Shown here: positions 25,163-33,386 of the stretch, one piece after another
How positions within the stretch are numbered: position 1 is the stretch's first letter
How the letters are laid out: each line of letters begins with the position of its first letter
Source: an uncultured Brachybacterium sp.
Lineage (GTDB): Bacteria > Actinomycetota > Actinomycetes > Actinomycetales > Dermabacteraceae
NCBI RefSeq assembly: GCF_947500705.1
Contig: NZ_CANMSY010000002.1
Coordinates: forward strand, 186,001-250,000
Reading direction: 5' to 3'
Length of the DNA: 64,000 bases
Notes under the pieces: generated by a model
Told to the model about the DNA's origin: nothing
What the model saw: only the letters and a program-made list of their open reading frames with translations
Database searches by the model: none
Position numbers and translations under genes: made by a program

Positions 25163-25959
25163 CAGACCCCCTGATGGCGGGCGAGGCGGTGGGCGGCAGC
25201 CTGGGCGAGGGGACGGACCGTCACCAGATCGAGGTTCACATGATGAGGGGCATTGAGCGCATAGGTGATGACATCCGCGCAGTCCTCCGCCGTCAGCGGC
25301 TGCTCGACCCCGTCGTAGACGGCGTCGGCCGCGCCCTGGTCGCCGAGGCGCACCAGGGAGAACTCCTCGGTGCGGACCATCCCGGGGGCGATCTCGATGA
25401 CGCGGATCTTCTCCCCGTTCAGCTCGAGGCGCAGGGCGCGGGCGAGCATGTGCTCCCCGGCCTTGGCGGCGTTGTAGCCGGAACCGCCGGGATAGGCCTC
25501 CTGGCCTGCCACCGAGGTGACGAACAGCAGGTCTCCCCGGCCGCTCTCCCGCAGCGCCGGCAGCAGGGCGCGGGTGACCCGCACCGGGCCGAGCACATTG
25601 ATGTCGTACATGCGCTGCCACTTCTCGAGGTCCGCCTCGGCCGCGGTCTCGACGCCGAGAGCGCCGCCGGCCACATGCACGACGGCGTTCAGGGAACCGC
25701 CGAACAGCTCGGCGACCCTTTCGACCAGGCCCTGGACGGAGTCCTCGGAGGTGATGTCGACGGCGAGCACCTCGCAGCCGGTCTCCTCGGCGAGCTCGCG
25801 CAGCCGGTCCTCGCGGCGGGCGACGGCCAGCACCTGCCAGCCCTCGGCCACCAGGCGCACGGCGGTGGCGCGGCCGATGCCGGAGGAGGCGCCCGTGACG
25901 ACGGCGGTCAGGCGGACAGAGTCATCGGCGGCAGCATTCGTGGAGGTCGTCGTGGTCAT
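25162..25959 (-). CDS. Short-chain dehydrogenase/reductase
   Basis: 265 residues from ATG 25959. Rossmann-fold oxidoreductase using NAD(P)H. Cofactor motif TGASSGIGRA near residue 24, NVLGPV, the catalytic Ser in FVTSVAGQ, and the YNAAK form of YxxxK. The substrate cannot be deduced; close relatives include serine/3-hydroxy acid dehydrogenases. It is one base from the ABC exporter start downstream. Confidence 0.92.
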   Translation of the reverse strand: MTTTTSTNAAADDSVRLTAVVTGASSGIGRATAVRLVAEGWQVLAVARREDRLRELAEETGCEVLAVDITSEDSVQGLVERVAELFGGSLNAVVHVAGGALGVETAAEADLEKWQRMYDINVLGPVRVTRALLPALRESGRGDLLFVTSVAGQEAYPGGSGYNAAKAGEHMLARALRLELNGEKIRVIEIAPGMVRTEEFSLVRLGDQGAADAVYDGVEQPLTAEDCADVITYALNAPHHVNLDLVTVRPLAQAAAHRLARHQGV

Positions 25960-26012
25960 GGCCCCAGCGTACGCGGCGGCGCCGACGGCGAGAGCGCGCC
26001 CGGGCGCGGCAG

Positions 26013-26921
26013 CTACCAGCCGATCTCGAGGCAGCCGTGGTGATCGGTCGGCTCGGTCTGGACGGTCGCGTGGGCGATGCCGTGCGTGGTGCTGAGCAGC
26101 TCCTGGGCGGCGTCGAGGACCGGGTGCGGATCCGCTCCCGGCGCGGTCACCAGATGGACGGTGGCGACCTCCATCCCGGAGGTGAGGGTCCACAGGTGCA
26201 GATCGTGGACGTCGGCGACCCCGTCGAGGGCCCGCAGATCGTCCTCCACCTGCCGGGGATCGATGCCGGCGGGCGCGGCCTGGCCGAGCACGGTGAGCAC
26301 CTCGCGGGCCAGCATCACGGCGCGCACCGCGATGAACGCCCCGACGGCGAGCGCGACGATCGTGTCGATGACACTCGCGCCGGTCAGGCGGATCAGCGCC
26401 GCCGCGACGATCACCCCGACCGAGCCGAGGGTGTCGGCGAGAACCTCGAGATAGGCACCCTTGACGTTGAGGCTCTCCTCGGCCCCGCCGCGCAGCATCA
26501 CCAGCACCACCAGGTTCACCACCAGGCCGAGCCCGCCGACGACCAGCATCGGCGTAGTGTCGACGTGGACCGCGGTGCCGAGCCGGCCGATCCCGCTGAT
26601 CGTCACGAGGGCGGCGACGACCAGCATGATCAGCACCGCGAGCAGGGCGGCGAAAGTCTCGAGGCGATAGTTCCCGAAGGTGCGGCGGCCATCACGGGAG
26701 GGGCGCGCGGCGAGCACCGTCGCGGCGAGCGCTGCGGAGAGGGTGACCACGTCCGCGGCCATGTGCCCGGCGTCCGAGAGCAGCGCGAGCGAGCCCGAGA
26801 GCAGGCCGGCCACCAGCTCGACGAGGAAGAACCCGCCGATCAGCACCACCGCGACCAGCAGTCGCCAGCGGTGCGTTGCCCCGGCGTGGCCGGAGGCGCC
26901 GACCCCGTGGGAGTGGCTCAT
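26013..26921 (-). CDS. Cation diffusion facilitator (zinc/cobalt efflux, CzcD-like)
   Basis: 302 residues, six membrane helices. It exports divalent metal in exchange for protons. The N-terminus is His-bearing (MSHSHGVGASGHAGATHRW). Helix 2 carries SDAGHMAADVVTL and helix 5 LADTLGSVGVI, giving the H-x3-D and D-x-L-G metal sites. The C-terminal cytoplasmic domain (DVHDLHLWTLTSG) is the usual metallochaperone-like fold. Its ATG overlaps the stop of the arsR-type gene by 4 bases, which fixes it as the regulated output of that metal sensor. Confidence 0.95.
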   Translation of the reverse strand: MSHSHGVGASGHAGATHRWRLLVAVVLIGGFFLVELVAGLLSGSLALLSDAGHMAADVVTLSAALAATVLAARPSRDGRRTFGNYRLETFAALLAVLIMLVVAALVTISGIGRLGTAVHVDTTPMLVVGGLGLVVNLVVLVMLRGGAEESLNVKGAYLEVLADTLGSVGVIVAAALIRLTGASVIDTIVALAVGAFIAVRAVMLAREVLTVLGQAAPAGIDPRQVEDDLRALDGVADVHDLHLWTLTSGMEVATVHLVTAPGADPHPVLDAAQELLSTTHGIAHATVQTEPTDHHGCLEIGW

Positions 26922-27313
26922 GAGACTGCTCCCCCGGACGGCTCGTGGGGCGAACCCGCACGCTTCTGCGGCGCATCGATCGAGACCCGTTCGGGATGCT
27001 GCAGCTCGCTGTGCCCGGTGTGGGTCAGTGCCACCTCGAGCAGCATCCGCACATGCGGGTCGTCCAAGCGATAGAAGGCGCGCCGCCCCTCCCGGCGCAC
27101 GCGGACGATGCGGTGGGCGCGCAGCAGCTGGAGCGCATGCGACACCGCGGAATCCGACTGCCCGGTGAGGGTCGACAGCTCCCCCACGCTCACCTCGCCC
27201 TCGCGCAGCGCGAAGAGCAGGCGCAGGCGGCTGGGGTCCCCCAGCAGGGAGAAGACGTCGGCGAGGTCAGCGATCTCGGCGGCCCGCACCGCAACATCTG
27301 AACGTTTGCTCAT
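26918..27313 (-). CDS. ArsR/SmtB-family metal-sensing repressor (CzrA-like)
   Basis: 131 residues from ATG 27313. Winged-helix repressor with the recognition helix GQSDSAVSHALQLLRAHRIV. The alpha-5 metal site is complete: Asp85, His87, His98 and His101, with exactly the D-x-H-x10-H-x2-H spacing of zinc/cobalt sensors of the CzrA/SmtB class. The alpha-3N Cys site of arsenic and cadmium sensors is absent. Zinc or cobalt would release it from DNA and induce the CDF pump encoded next. An operator candidate overlaps its start codon. Confidence 0.95.
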   Translation of the reverse strand: MSKRSDVAVRAAEIADLADVFSLLGDPSRLRLLFALREGEVSVGELSTLTGQSDSAVSHALQLLRAHRIVRVRREGRRAFYRLDDPHVRMLLEVALTHTGHSELQHPERVSIDAPQKRAGSPHEPSGGAVS

Positions 27314-27320
27314 ATGTGCA
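27307..27320 (-). promoter_or_regulatory. Candidate operator of the metal-sensor operon
   Basis: TGCACATATGAGCA on the minus strand is an inverted repeat with one mismatched pair; the ATG inside it is the start codon of the repressor. Binding here would block transcription or translation start of arsR-CDF. Confidence 0.4.
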
Positions 27321-27360
27321 TTACGGCAGATGCTTCGCTCGCGCGCGGCCGACGAACCGA

Positions 27361-27402
27361 AGCGGGCCCGCCTGCACCCCACAAGGTGCTGACGGGCCCG
27401 CT
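27361..27402 (-). terminator. Hairpin terminator after the symporter gene
   Basis: Perfect 10-bp stem AGCGGGCCCG / CGGGCCCGCT enclosing a smaller GCACC...GGTGC stem. It separates the symporter stop from the repressor gene. Confidence 0.75.
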
Positions 27403-27413
27403 CTCACGACAGC

Positions 27414-28697
27414 TCAGACGCCGTGCACCTGCGGGTGGTGCTGTGCGGCCAGGTCGCCGCTGACCCGTCCCCGGGAGAACCGGGCCACGAGGGCCGCGAT
27501 CGCACCGTCACCGGTGACGTTCGTGGCGGTGCCGAAGGAGTCGATCGCGATGTACGCGGCGATCATGAGGCCCACCGCCGCCTCGCCGAAGCCCAGCACG
27601 GAGGCGAGCACACCGGCGGCGGCCATGATCGCACCGCCCGGGACGCCCGGCGCCGCGATCATCACCACGCCCAGCATGAACACGAAGCCCACCAGGGCGC
27701 CGATGTTCAGCGGCATGCCGGTGACGATCATGATCGCCACGGCGAAGGTGGTGATCTTCAGGGTCGAACCGGACAGGTGGATCGTGGCGCACAAAGGCAC
27801 CACGAAATCGGCGATCGCGTCGGGGATCCCGTTGCGCTTGGTGCACTCGGTGGTCACCGGGATGGTCGCGGCCGAGGAGCTGGTGCCGAGCGCCGTCATA
27901 TATGCCGGGAGCATGGTCCACAGCATCTTCAGGGGGTTGCGACCCATGGCCCAGCCGGCGACGGCGTACTGGGCGAGCAGCACCACCACCGTCATCCCGA
28001 GGACCAGCAGGATCACGGTGAGGAAGGTGCCGATCACGGTCCAGATCTGGCCGTTCATGGTCAGCCCAAGGAACATGCCGAAGATGTACAGCGGCAGCAG
28101 CGGGATGATGATCGCCTCGATGATCCGCACGATGATCGTGCGCAGCTGCACGAAGGACTCCTGCAGCGCGCCCTTCTTCACCAGCGTGAGCCCGATGCCG
28201 AGGCAGAACGAGAGGACCAGCGCGGTCATCACGTCGAACACCGGCGGGATCTCGATCTCGAAGAACGCCGCGATCGCGGAATCCTCCGGGTTCTCGAGGG
28301 AGTCGATGCGCGCCCCACCCAGCATGCGCGGCAGCAGGAGCAGGGAGAGCGCCAGCGCGAACAGCCCGCACACGATGGTGGAGAGATAGGCGATCCCGGC
28401 GGTCGCGGCGAGCATCTTCCCCGCGCCATGGCCGAGCTCGGCGATCGCCGGGGTCACCAGGCCCACGATGATCAGCGGGATCAGGAAGCCGAGGAAGCCG
28501 GAGAAGACCCCGTTGAAGGTGGTGAACACCCGGGCGATCGCTTCGGGCATCACCAGGCCCAGCACGATCCCCAGCAGTATCGCGATGAGGATGCGGGGCA
28601 GCAGTCCGAATCGGGACCGGCGGGGTGCCGCAGCGGCTGCCGACGAGGAGTCGGAAGAGGCGGAGGGGTCGACGGCGGTGTCGGTGGGGGTGTTCAT
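27414..28697 (-). CDS. Dicarboxylate/amino acid:cation symporter (DAACS family)
   Basis: 427 residues from ATG 28697; the frame is open further upstream but starts without support. Eight membrane helices and two re-entrant hairpins are expected. The hairpin-1 serine motif GTSSSAATIPVTTE and the following CTKRNGIPDAIADFVVPLCATIHLSGS are diagnostic, as is MAAAGVLASVLGFGEAAVGLMIAAY before FGTATNVTGDGA. Substrate could be glutamate, aspartate, serine/threonine or C4-dicarboxylate. The N-terminus is a Ser/Ala-rich cytoplasmic leader of about 30 residues. It is monocistronic, with its own terminator. Confidence 0.93.
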   Translation of the reverse strand: MNTPTDTAVDPSASSDSSSAAAAAPRRSRFGLLPRILIAILLGIVLGLVMPEAIARVFTTFNGVFSGFLGFLIPLIIVGLVTPAIAELGHGAGKMLAATAGIAYLSTIVCGLFALALSLLLLPRMLGGARIDSLENPEDSAIAAFFEIEIPPVFDVMTALVLSFCLGIGLTLVKKGALQESFVQLRTIIVRIIEAIIIPLLPLYIFGMFLGLTMNGQIWTVIGTFLTVILLVLGMTVVVLLAQYAVAGWAMGRNPLKMLWTMLPAYMTALGTSSSAATIPVTTECTKRNGIPDAIADFVVPLCATIHLSGSTLKITTFAVAIMIVTGMPLNIGALVGFVFMLGVVMIAAPGVPGGAIMAAAGVLASVLGFGEAAVGLMIAAYIAIDSFGTATNVTGDGAIAALVARFSRGRVSGDLAAQHHPQVHGV

Positions 28698-28878
28698 GGG
28701 GCCGGCTCTCGCAGGTATCGGGTGGGGACCGGGACAGCGTAGACGCGGCGGAGAGCGGAACCGAGTCGCGCCGAGCCGGGTTCGCGCTCCTGCGGGTGAG
28801 CCCGAGGACGCACCACCAGGTGGCGCGAATGCGGGCTGCTGCTTGTGGCACCCCCCACAGATCGCTAAAATCGCGCGA

Positions 28879-29673
28879 GTGCCCACGTACTGGACGATCG
28901 CGGCCGCGGCCTTCCGCCAGTACTCGACCTATCGTCTGGCCACAGTCGCGGGGGTCTTCACGAACTCCGTCTTCGGCCTGATCCGTGCCTCGATACTGTT
29001 CGCCGCGATCACGACCGCCGGCGGCGAGCTCAGCGGGTACACGATCGCCCAGGCCGCGACCTATGTCTGGCTCGGGCAGGCCCTGCTGGCCCCCATCGAA
29101 GCCTTCGGCACCCGGGAGGTCTCCCAGCGGGTCCATCAGGGGGACGTGGCGATCGATCTGCTGCGCCCCACCTCCTTCCTGGGCCTCTACTACGCGCAGA
29201 AGCTGGGGCGTGCCGCCTTCCTGCTGCTGGGCCGCGGGGTGCCGCCGCTGCTGATCGGCGCGCTGCTCACGGGGCTCGCCCTGCCGGAGGACCCGCTGTC
29301 CTACCTGCTCGGTGCCCTCTCCCTGCTGCTGGCGATCACCGTCGCCTTCCTCACGGACATGCTGGTGAATCTCACCGCCTTCTGGCTGCTGGAGACCCGC
29401 GGCCTGACCGTGGTCTACACCGCGGTGATGAATCTGCTCTCCGGCTTCCTGATCCCGATCGTCTGGTTCCCGGACTGGCTGCTGTCCATCGCCCGAGCCA
29501 CCCCCTTCCCCTCGATGATCCAGACCCCGATCGACACCCTCTCCGGCCGAGTGCCGCCGCTGGAGGCGCTGCCGCTGCTGGGGACGCAGCTGGGCTGGAC
29601 CGCGGTGCTCACCGCCGCGGCGCTGCTGATGCTGCATGCCGGGGTGCGGAGTGTGGAGGTGCAGGGTGGCTGA
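28879..29673 (+). CDS. ABC-2 type exporter permease 1
   Basis: 264 residues from a GTG at 28879 (reads MPTYWTIAAAAFRQYSTYR). Six hydrophobic segments. It resembles the COG4587 permease that always occurs with a second permease and a COG4586-type ATPase; the next two genes are exactly these. The start of the next gene lies inside its last codons (8-base overlap). Export of drugs, viologens or a lipid has been suggested for relatives; the substrate here is unknown. Confidence 0.85.
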   Translation: MPTYWTIAAAAFRQYSTYRLATVAGVFTNSVFGLIRASILFAAITTAGGELSGYTIAQAATYVWLGQALLAPIEAFGTREVSQRVHQGDVAIDLLRPTSFLGLYYAQKLGRAAFLLLGRGVPPLLIGALLTGLALPEDPLSYLLGALSLLLAITVAFLTDMLVNLTAFWLLETRGLTVVYTAVMNLLSGFLIPIVWFPDWLLSIARATPFPSMIQTPIDTLSGRVPPLEALPLLGTQLGWTAVLTAAALLMLHAGVRSVEVQGG

Positions 29674-30523
29674 GCAGGACCGTTCCTCTCCCGTCGCACG
29701 TCCCGAACCGGCTGACCGACCCGTCTCCACGGCCCGGATGGTCCGCACCCTCTATGGTTCCCGGATCCGCTCGCAGGCGACCTTCCGCACCAGCTTCCTC
29801 GCCGACCTGCTCGGCCAGCTGCTCGTGGTGAGCACAGAATTCCTCGAGCTGTGGGTGATCCTCACCCAGGTCAGCACGCTGGGAGGGATGACCCTCACCC
29901 AGGTCGCGGTGGTCTACGGGCTCGGCGCCCTCGCCTTCGGGATCGGGGACATCCTCTTCGGGGAGATCGACGGGCTCTCCACTCAGATCAAGTCCGGAAA
30001 ACTCGAGACCCTGCTGATCCGGCCCGTGCCGGTGCTCCTGCAGATCTCGAGCCTGGACCTCTCGCTGCGCCGCATCGGACGCATCGTGGTGGGCCTGGCC
30101 ATGTACGTCACCGCGCTCGTGCTGGCGGGATTCCAGCCGACCGCGGCCACTCTCCTGCTCGCCGTGCTCGCCCCGCTCGCCGGCGCACTGCTGTTCGGCG
30201 CCCTGTTCACGGTGGCCGGCGCCCTGCAGTTCTGGCTGGTCGACGGCCGTGAGTTCGCCAACGCCTTCACCTACGGCGGCAACTACGTCGCCACCACCCC
30301 CGGCGCCGTGTTCGCACTGCCCCTGCGCGCCTTCTTCACCTTCGTCATCCCGGCGACGCTGATCGCCTACGCCCCCACCCTCACGCTGCTGGAGCTGCCC
30401 GGCCCGGCGCTGATCCCGGCCTGGGCCGGCTGGCTGGGACTGCCGGCCGCGATCGTGGCCTGGCTGCTCGCCGGCCTGCTCTGGCGCGCGGGGATCCGCA
30501 GATACACAGGAGCCGGTGGATGA
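29666..30523 (+). CDS. ABC-2 type exporter permease 2
   Basis: 285 residues from a GTG at 29666, with GGAGG nine bases upstream. After a polar leader it has about six membrane helices, with the conserved RPVPVLLQ loop (DLLRPT-like in its partner), matching the COG3694-type partner permease. It ends in RYTGAGG and its stop overlaps the ATPase start (ATGA). Together with the preceding gene it should form the heterodimeric membrane part of one exporter. Confidence 0.85.
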   Translation: MAEQDRSSPVARPEPADRPVSTARMVRTLYGSRIRSQATFRTSFLADLLGQLLVVSTEFLELWVILTQVSTLGGMTLTQVAVVYGLGALAFGIGDILFGEIDGLSTQIKSGKLETLLIRPVPVLLQISSLDLSLRRIGRIVVGLAMYVTALVLAGFQPTAATLLLAVLAPLAGALLFGALFTVAGALQFWLVDGREFANAFTYGGNYVATTPGAVFALPLRAFFTFVIPATLIAYAPTLTLLELPGPALIPAWAGWLGLPAAIVAWLLAGLLWRAGIRRYTGAGG

Positions 30524-31530
30524 ACCTTCCCGAACAGTCCAGCACGCACAGCGCGCGCCTTGCCGTGGAGCTCGTCCGGCTGCGCCGCGACTACGTCGTC
30601 CGCTCTCCCGTCGCCGGTTCCCGCCGCCGTCGCCGACAGGTGGTGCGCGCGGTCGACGACGTCACCCTGCGCATCGACCGCGGGGAGACGGTGGGCTTCG
30701 TGGGTGCCAACGGTGCCGGCAAGTCCACCACCATCAAGATGATGACCGGGATCCTGCAGCCCACCTCCGGCGCCGTCCGGGTGCTGGGCCGGGACCCGGT
30801 GCCCGAGCGCCGTCATCTGGCCCGCGAGATCGGGGTGGTCTTCGGCCAGCGCTCCCAGCTGTGGTGGGACCTGCCCCTGCGGGACAGCTACCGGATCCTG
30901 GGCGCGATGCACCGTCTCACCGACCGTGCCCGCGAGCAGCGCCTGGAGCGGTTGGCGGCCGGGCTGGACCTCGGAGGGTTCCTGGACCGGCCGGTGCGTC
31001 AGCTCTCGCTCGGACAGCGGATGCGCGGGGAGGTGGCGGCGGCGCTGCTGCACTCCCCCGAACTGGTGGTGCTCGATGAGCCGACGATCGGGCTGGACAT
31101 GGTCTCCAAGGAGGGGCTGCGCCGCTTCCTGCGGGAGGATCGCGCCGAGCGCGGCACCACGCTGTTCCTCACCACCCACGACATGGGGGACGTGGAGCGG
31201 CTGTGCAATCGGATCGTGGTGGTGAACTCCGGAACCGTCGCCTACGACGGAGCGCTGGACTCCTTCCGCGAGCGCCTCGGCGCACCCCGTGAGCTGGTCG
31301 TCGACCTCGAGGAGCCGCTCGACGTGCTCACCCTCCCGACCGCCGCGCACACCCTCGCGGTGGAGGCCGGGGGGATCCGGCACCGGATCGCGTTCTCGGG
31401 CGCCGAGCTGACGGTCCCGACCCTGCTCACGGCGATCGGCTCCCAGGCAGCGGTGCGGGACCTGTCGCTGAGCGAACCGGCGATCGAGGACCTGGTGCGG
31501 CAGATCTACTCCCGGGGCGGGAGGCTCTGA
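30520..31530 (+). CDS. ABC-2 exporter ATPase (COG4586 type)
   Basis: 336 residues. Walker A GANGAGKSTT near residue 65, a Q-loop in the distinctive form IGVVFGQRSQLWWDLPL, signature LSLGQRMRGEVAAALL, Walker B LVVLDEPTIGLD, and H-loop LTTHDMGDVERL. The GQRSQLWWDL sequence is typical of the ATPase that pairs with the two permeases just upstream. The last 80 residues are an accessory domain after the nucleotide-binding fold. It completes a three-gene operon with overlapping ends. Confidence 0.92.
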   Translation: MNLPEQSSTHSARLAVELVRLRRDYVVRSPVAGSRRRRRQVVRAVDDVTLRIDRGETVGFVGANGAGKSTTIKMMTGILQPTSGAVRVLGRDPVPERRHLAREIGVVFGQRSQLWWDLPLRDSYRILGAMHRLTDRAREQRLERLAAGLDLGGFLDRPVRQLSLGQRMRGEVAAALLHSPELVVLDEPTIGLDMVSKEGLRRFLREDRAERGTTLFLTTHDMGDVERLCNRIVVVNSGTVAYDGALDSFRERLGAPRELVVDLEEPLDVLTLPTAAHTLAVEAGGIRHRIAFSGAELTVPTLLTAIGSQAAVRDLSLSEPAIEDLVRQIYSRGGRL

Positions 31531-31715
31531 CCCTTTCCCCGCTCTCCTGCTTCCTTCCTTCCTGCGTCCTCCCTTCCGCGCCGGCCACCGACCCAGGACA
31601 CGCCTGGCATCACCACCTGCGGCGATGCACATCACCGGAGGAGCAGAATAGGACTCCACTCCACCCGGCTCGACCCCTTCGAGCCCACTCGTGCCCACCT
31701 CGGAGAAGGAGGACC

Positions 31716-33008
31716 ATGGCCCGCTCGTACGCCACCGTCGGACAGATGCTCACCTACGCCGTGGACCGCTCCGCGCTCTCCCCCGATCTGGAGCACCCCG
31801 CGGAGCGGCATGTGCGGGTCGAGGTGATCCTGCGGCACATGCTCGAGTTCGTGCTGATGTCGCCGCGCAGCCGGGACGCATTCCTCCGCACGATCGCTCG
31901 CACCGAGCACACCACCGGCTCGATCGCCGCCGCCCCACGGCTGCGGAGGACCTCCGCCGATCTGCTCGCCGAGCTGCTGCCCACCACGGGAGAGGCCGAC
32001 GACGGCGCTCGACTGGGCATCGCCCTGCGGGTCGGCGGCCCCTTCTCCACCACGAATCTGCAGGAGATGCGCGCCGCGCTCGGCTCCTCGCCCCATCACC
32101 TGCTGGTCGCGATCGCCCGACACACCGACCGCGCCGAGCTCGACGGCGAGGTGCCCAGCGGGGTCGTCGCCACCAGCTGGGCCCGAGTGGGCCGGCGGAT
32201 GTCGAAGGCTGATCCCGGCCACGCCCACCTGTGGGAGACCCTCGGCGAGGTGGGTGAGAACGCCGGCCGGCCCGTCGTTCAGTTCCCCGTCGATGCCAGG
32301 AAGCTCCTGACGAAAGCCTCCACCGCCCGTGAGCTCCGCGCCCATCTGGACGTGCTCCACCTGGCCAGCCGCACCCTGCTCGGCACGAGCCCGCACTTCT
32401 CGACCCGTCGAGGCCAGACCGACGCCCACCTGCAGGCGGGCGTGGGACGGCAGCGCACGGGCCTCGAGTTCGGGGAGGTCGAGCAGGGCACCCCGGTGCA
32501 CTTCCTGCGCACGGGCGAGGACCCCGTCCCGCTGGGCATCGGCCGGCTCGAGAGGGACGAGGACCGCGAGGTCGCCACGGAGCGCCTGGCGACGTTCTCC
32601 CGTCGCACCGCCTGGCGCACGGAGGCAGGCAGCATCCCCGCGCCCGGTGAGCTGATCGGCGCGCCCGCCTCCCCCGAGGTGGAAGGAGCGCGGCTGCTGC
32701 TGTGGGCGCTGCTGAACCCCATGCTGCTGCGTGACCGCGGCTTCGAGCCGGCACCCGCCAGGCGCCAGCCGGCGCTGACCGCGACCACGATGGGGCTGCG
32801 TCTGCTGCAGCGCGGGGACGAGACGGGCACCGAGTACCGCCTCTGGGTGGGCGGAGACCGCGACTGGAAGACCCTCATCCCTCGCGTCACGCGCGAGGAG
32901 ACCGCACGACGCCCGGCCGAGACCTACGCGATCGCCCCGCGCAAGAGCCAGTCCACCGCAGACTTCGTCTGGGAGGTCCACCGCGCTCTGCGCTCGCTGA
33001 CGATCTGA
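31716..33008 (+). CDS. Unknown 430-residue cytoplasmic protein
   Basis: 430 residues from ATG 31716 with AAGGAGGA at ideal spacing, so it is well translated. No signal peptide, membrane helix or Cys-rich motif. The N-terminal 120 residues are helical, with a conserved-looking AVDRSALSPDLEHPAERHVRVEVILRHMLEF stretch split by short turns. The rest is mixed alpha/beta with many Arg, ending FVWEVHRALRSLTI. I do not recognise a family and the neighbours give no hint. Codon use is like that of the surrounding genes, so no sign of recent transfer. Confidence 0.75.
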   Translation: MARSYATVGQMLTYAVDRSALSPDLEHPAERHVRVEVILRHMLEFVLMSPRSRDAFLRTIARTEHTTGSIAAAPRLRRTSADLLAELLPTTGEADDGARLGIALRVGGPFSTTNLQEMRAALGSSPHHLLVAIARHTDRAELDGEVPSGVVATSWARVGRRMSKADPGHAHLWETLGEVGENAGRPVVQFPVDARKLLTKASTARELRAHLDVLHLASRTLLGTSPHFSTRRGQTDAHLQAGVGRQRTGLEFGEVEQGTPVHFLRTGEDPVPLGIGRLERDEDREVATERLATFSRRTAWRTEAGSIPAPGELIGAPASPEVEGARLLLWALLNPMLLRDRGFEPAPARRQPALTATTMGLRLLQRGDETGTEYRLWVGGDRDWKTLIPRVTREETARRPAETYAIAPRKSQSTADFVWEVHRALRSLTI

Positions 33009-33029
33009 GGGACCCGTCGTTCTGAGGGG

Positions 33030-33185
33030 TCAGCCGTCGGAGTCCGGGTGCTCGGTCTCTTCGGGCTCGAAGGTGTCCTTCTCACCGAGGGTGCCGCCGA
33101 TTCCGTCCTCGTTGAGCTCCTCGAGGTCGCTGCCCTCGACGTCCGGCCGCTGATCGTCGGCGCTGCTGCTGGTGGTCTCGCTCAT
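33030..33185 (-). CDS. Small acidic protein
   Basis: 51 residues, very acidic (about 17 Asp/Glu against 3 Lys/Arg), starting MSETTSSSADDQRPD with TGAGGAT upstream. The segment LEELNEDGIGGTLGEKDTFEPEE looks disordered. Such short acidic proteins are common in Micrococcales; function is unknown. It converges with the 430-residue gene. Confidence 0.6.
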   Translation of the reverse strand: MSETTSSSADDQRPDVEGSDLEELNEDGIGGTLGEKDTFEPEETEHPDSDG

Positions 33186-33386
33186 GGCTGATCCTCACTC
33201 CGGGGCGCCGAGATCACGGCGCGGGATCCCATTGTGACCCCCACGTGCCCGCCACCGCCAGGGCCGGGATCGACCGATGGGTCAGCCCGGCCCGGGCGAG
33301 GTGCGCCGCGAGCTGCCGCTCCGCCCCACTTCACGGCGCGCGATCGGACCGCGTCACCGCCTCCGGGATGCGGGACAATGGCGGGC

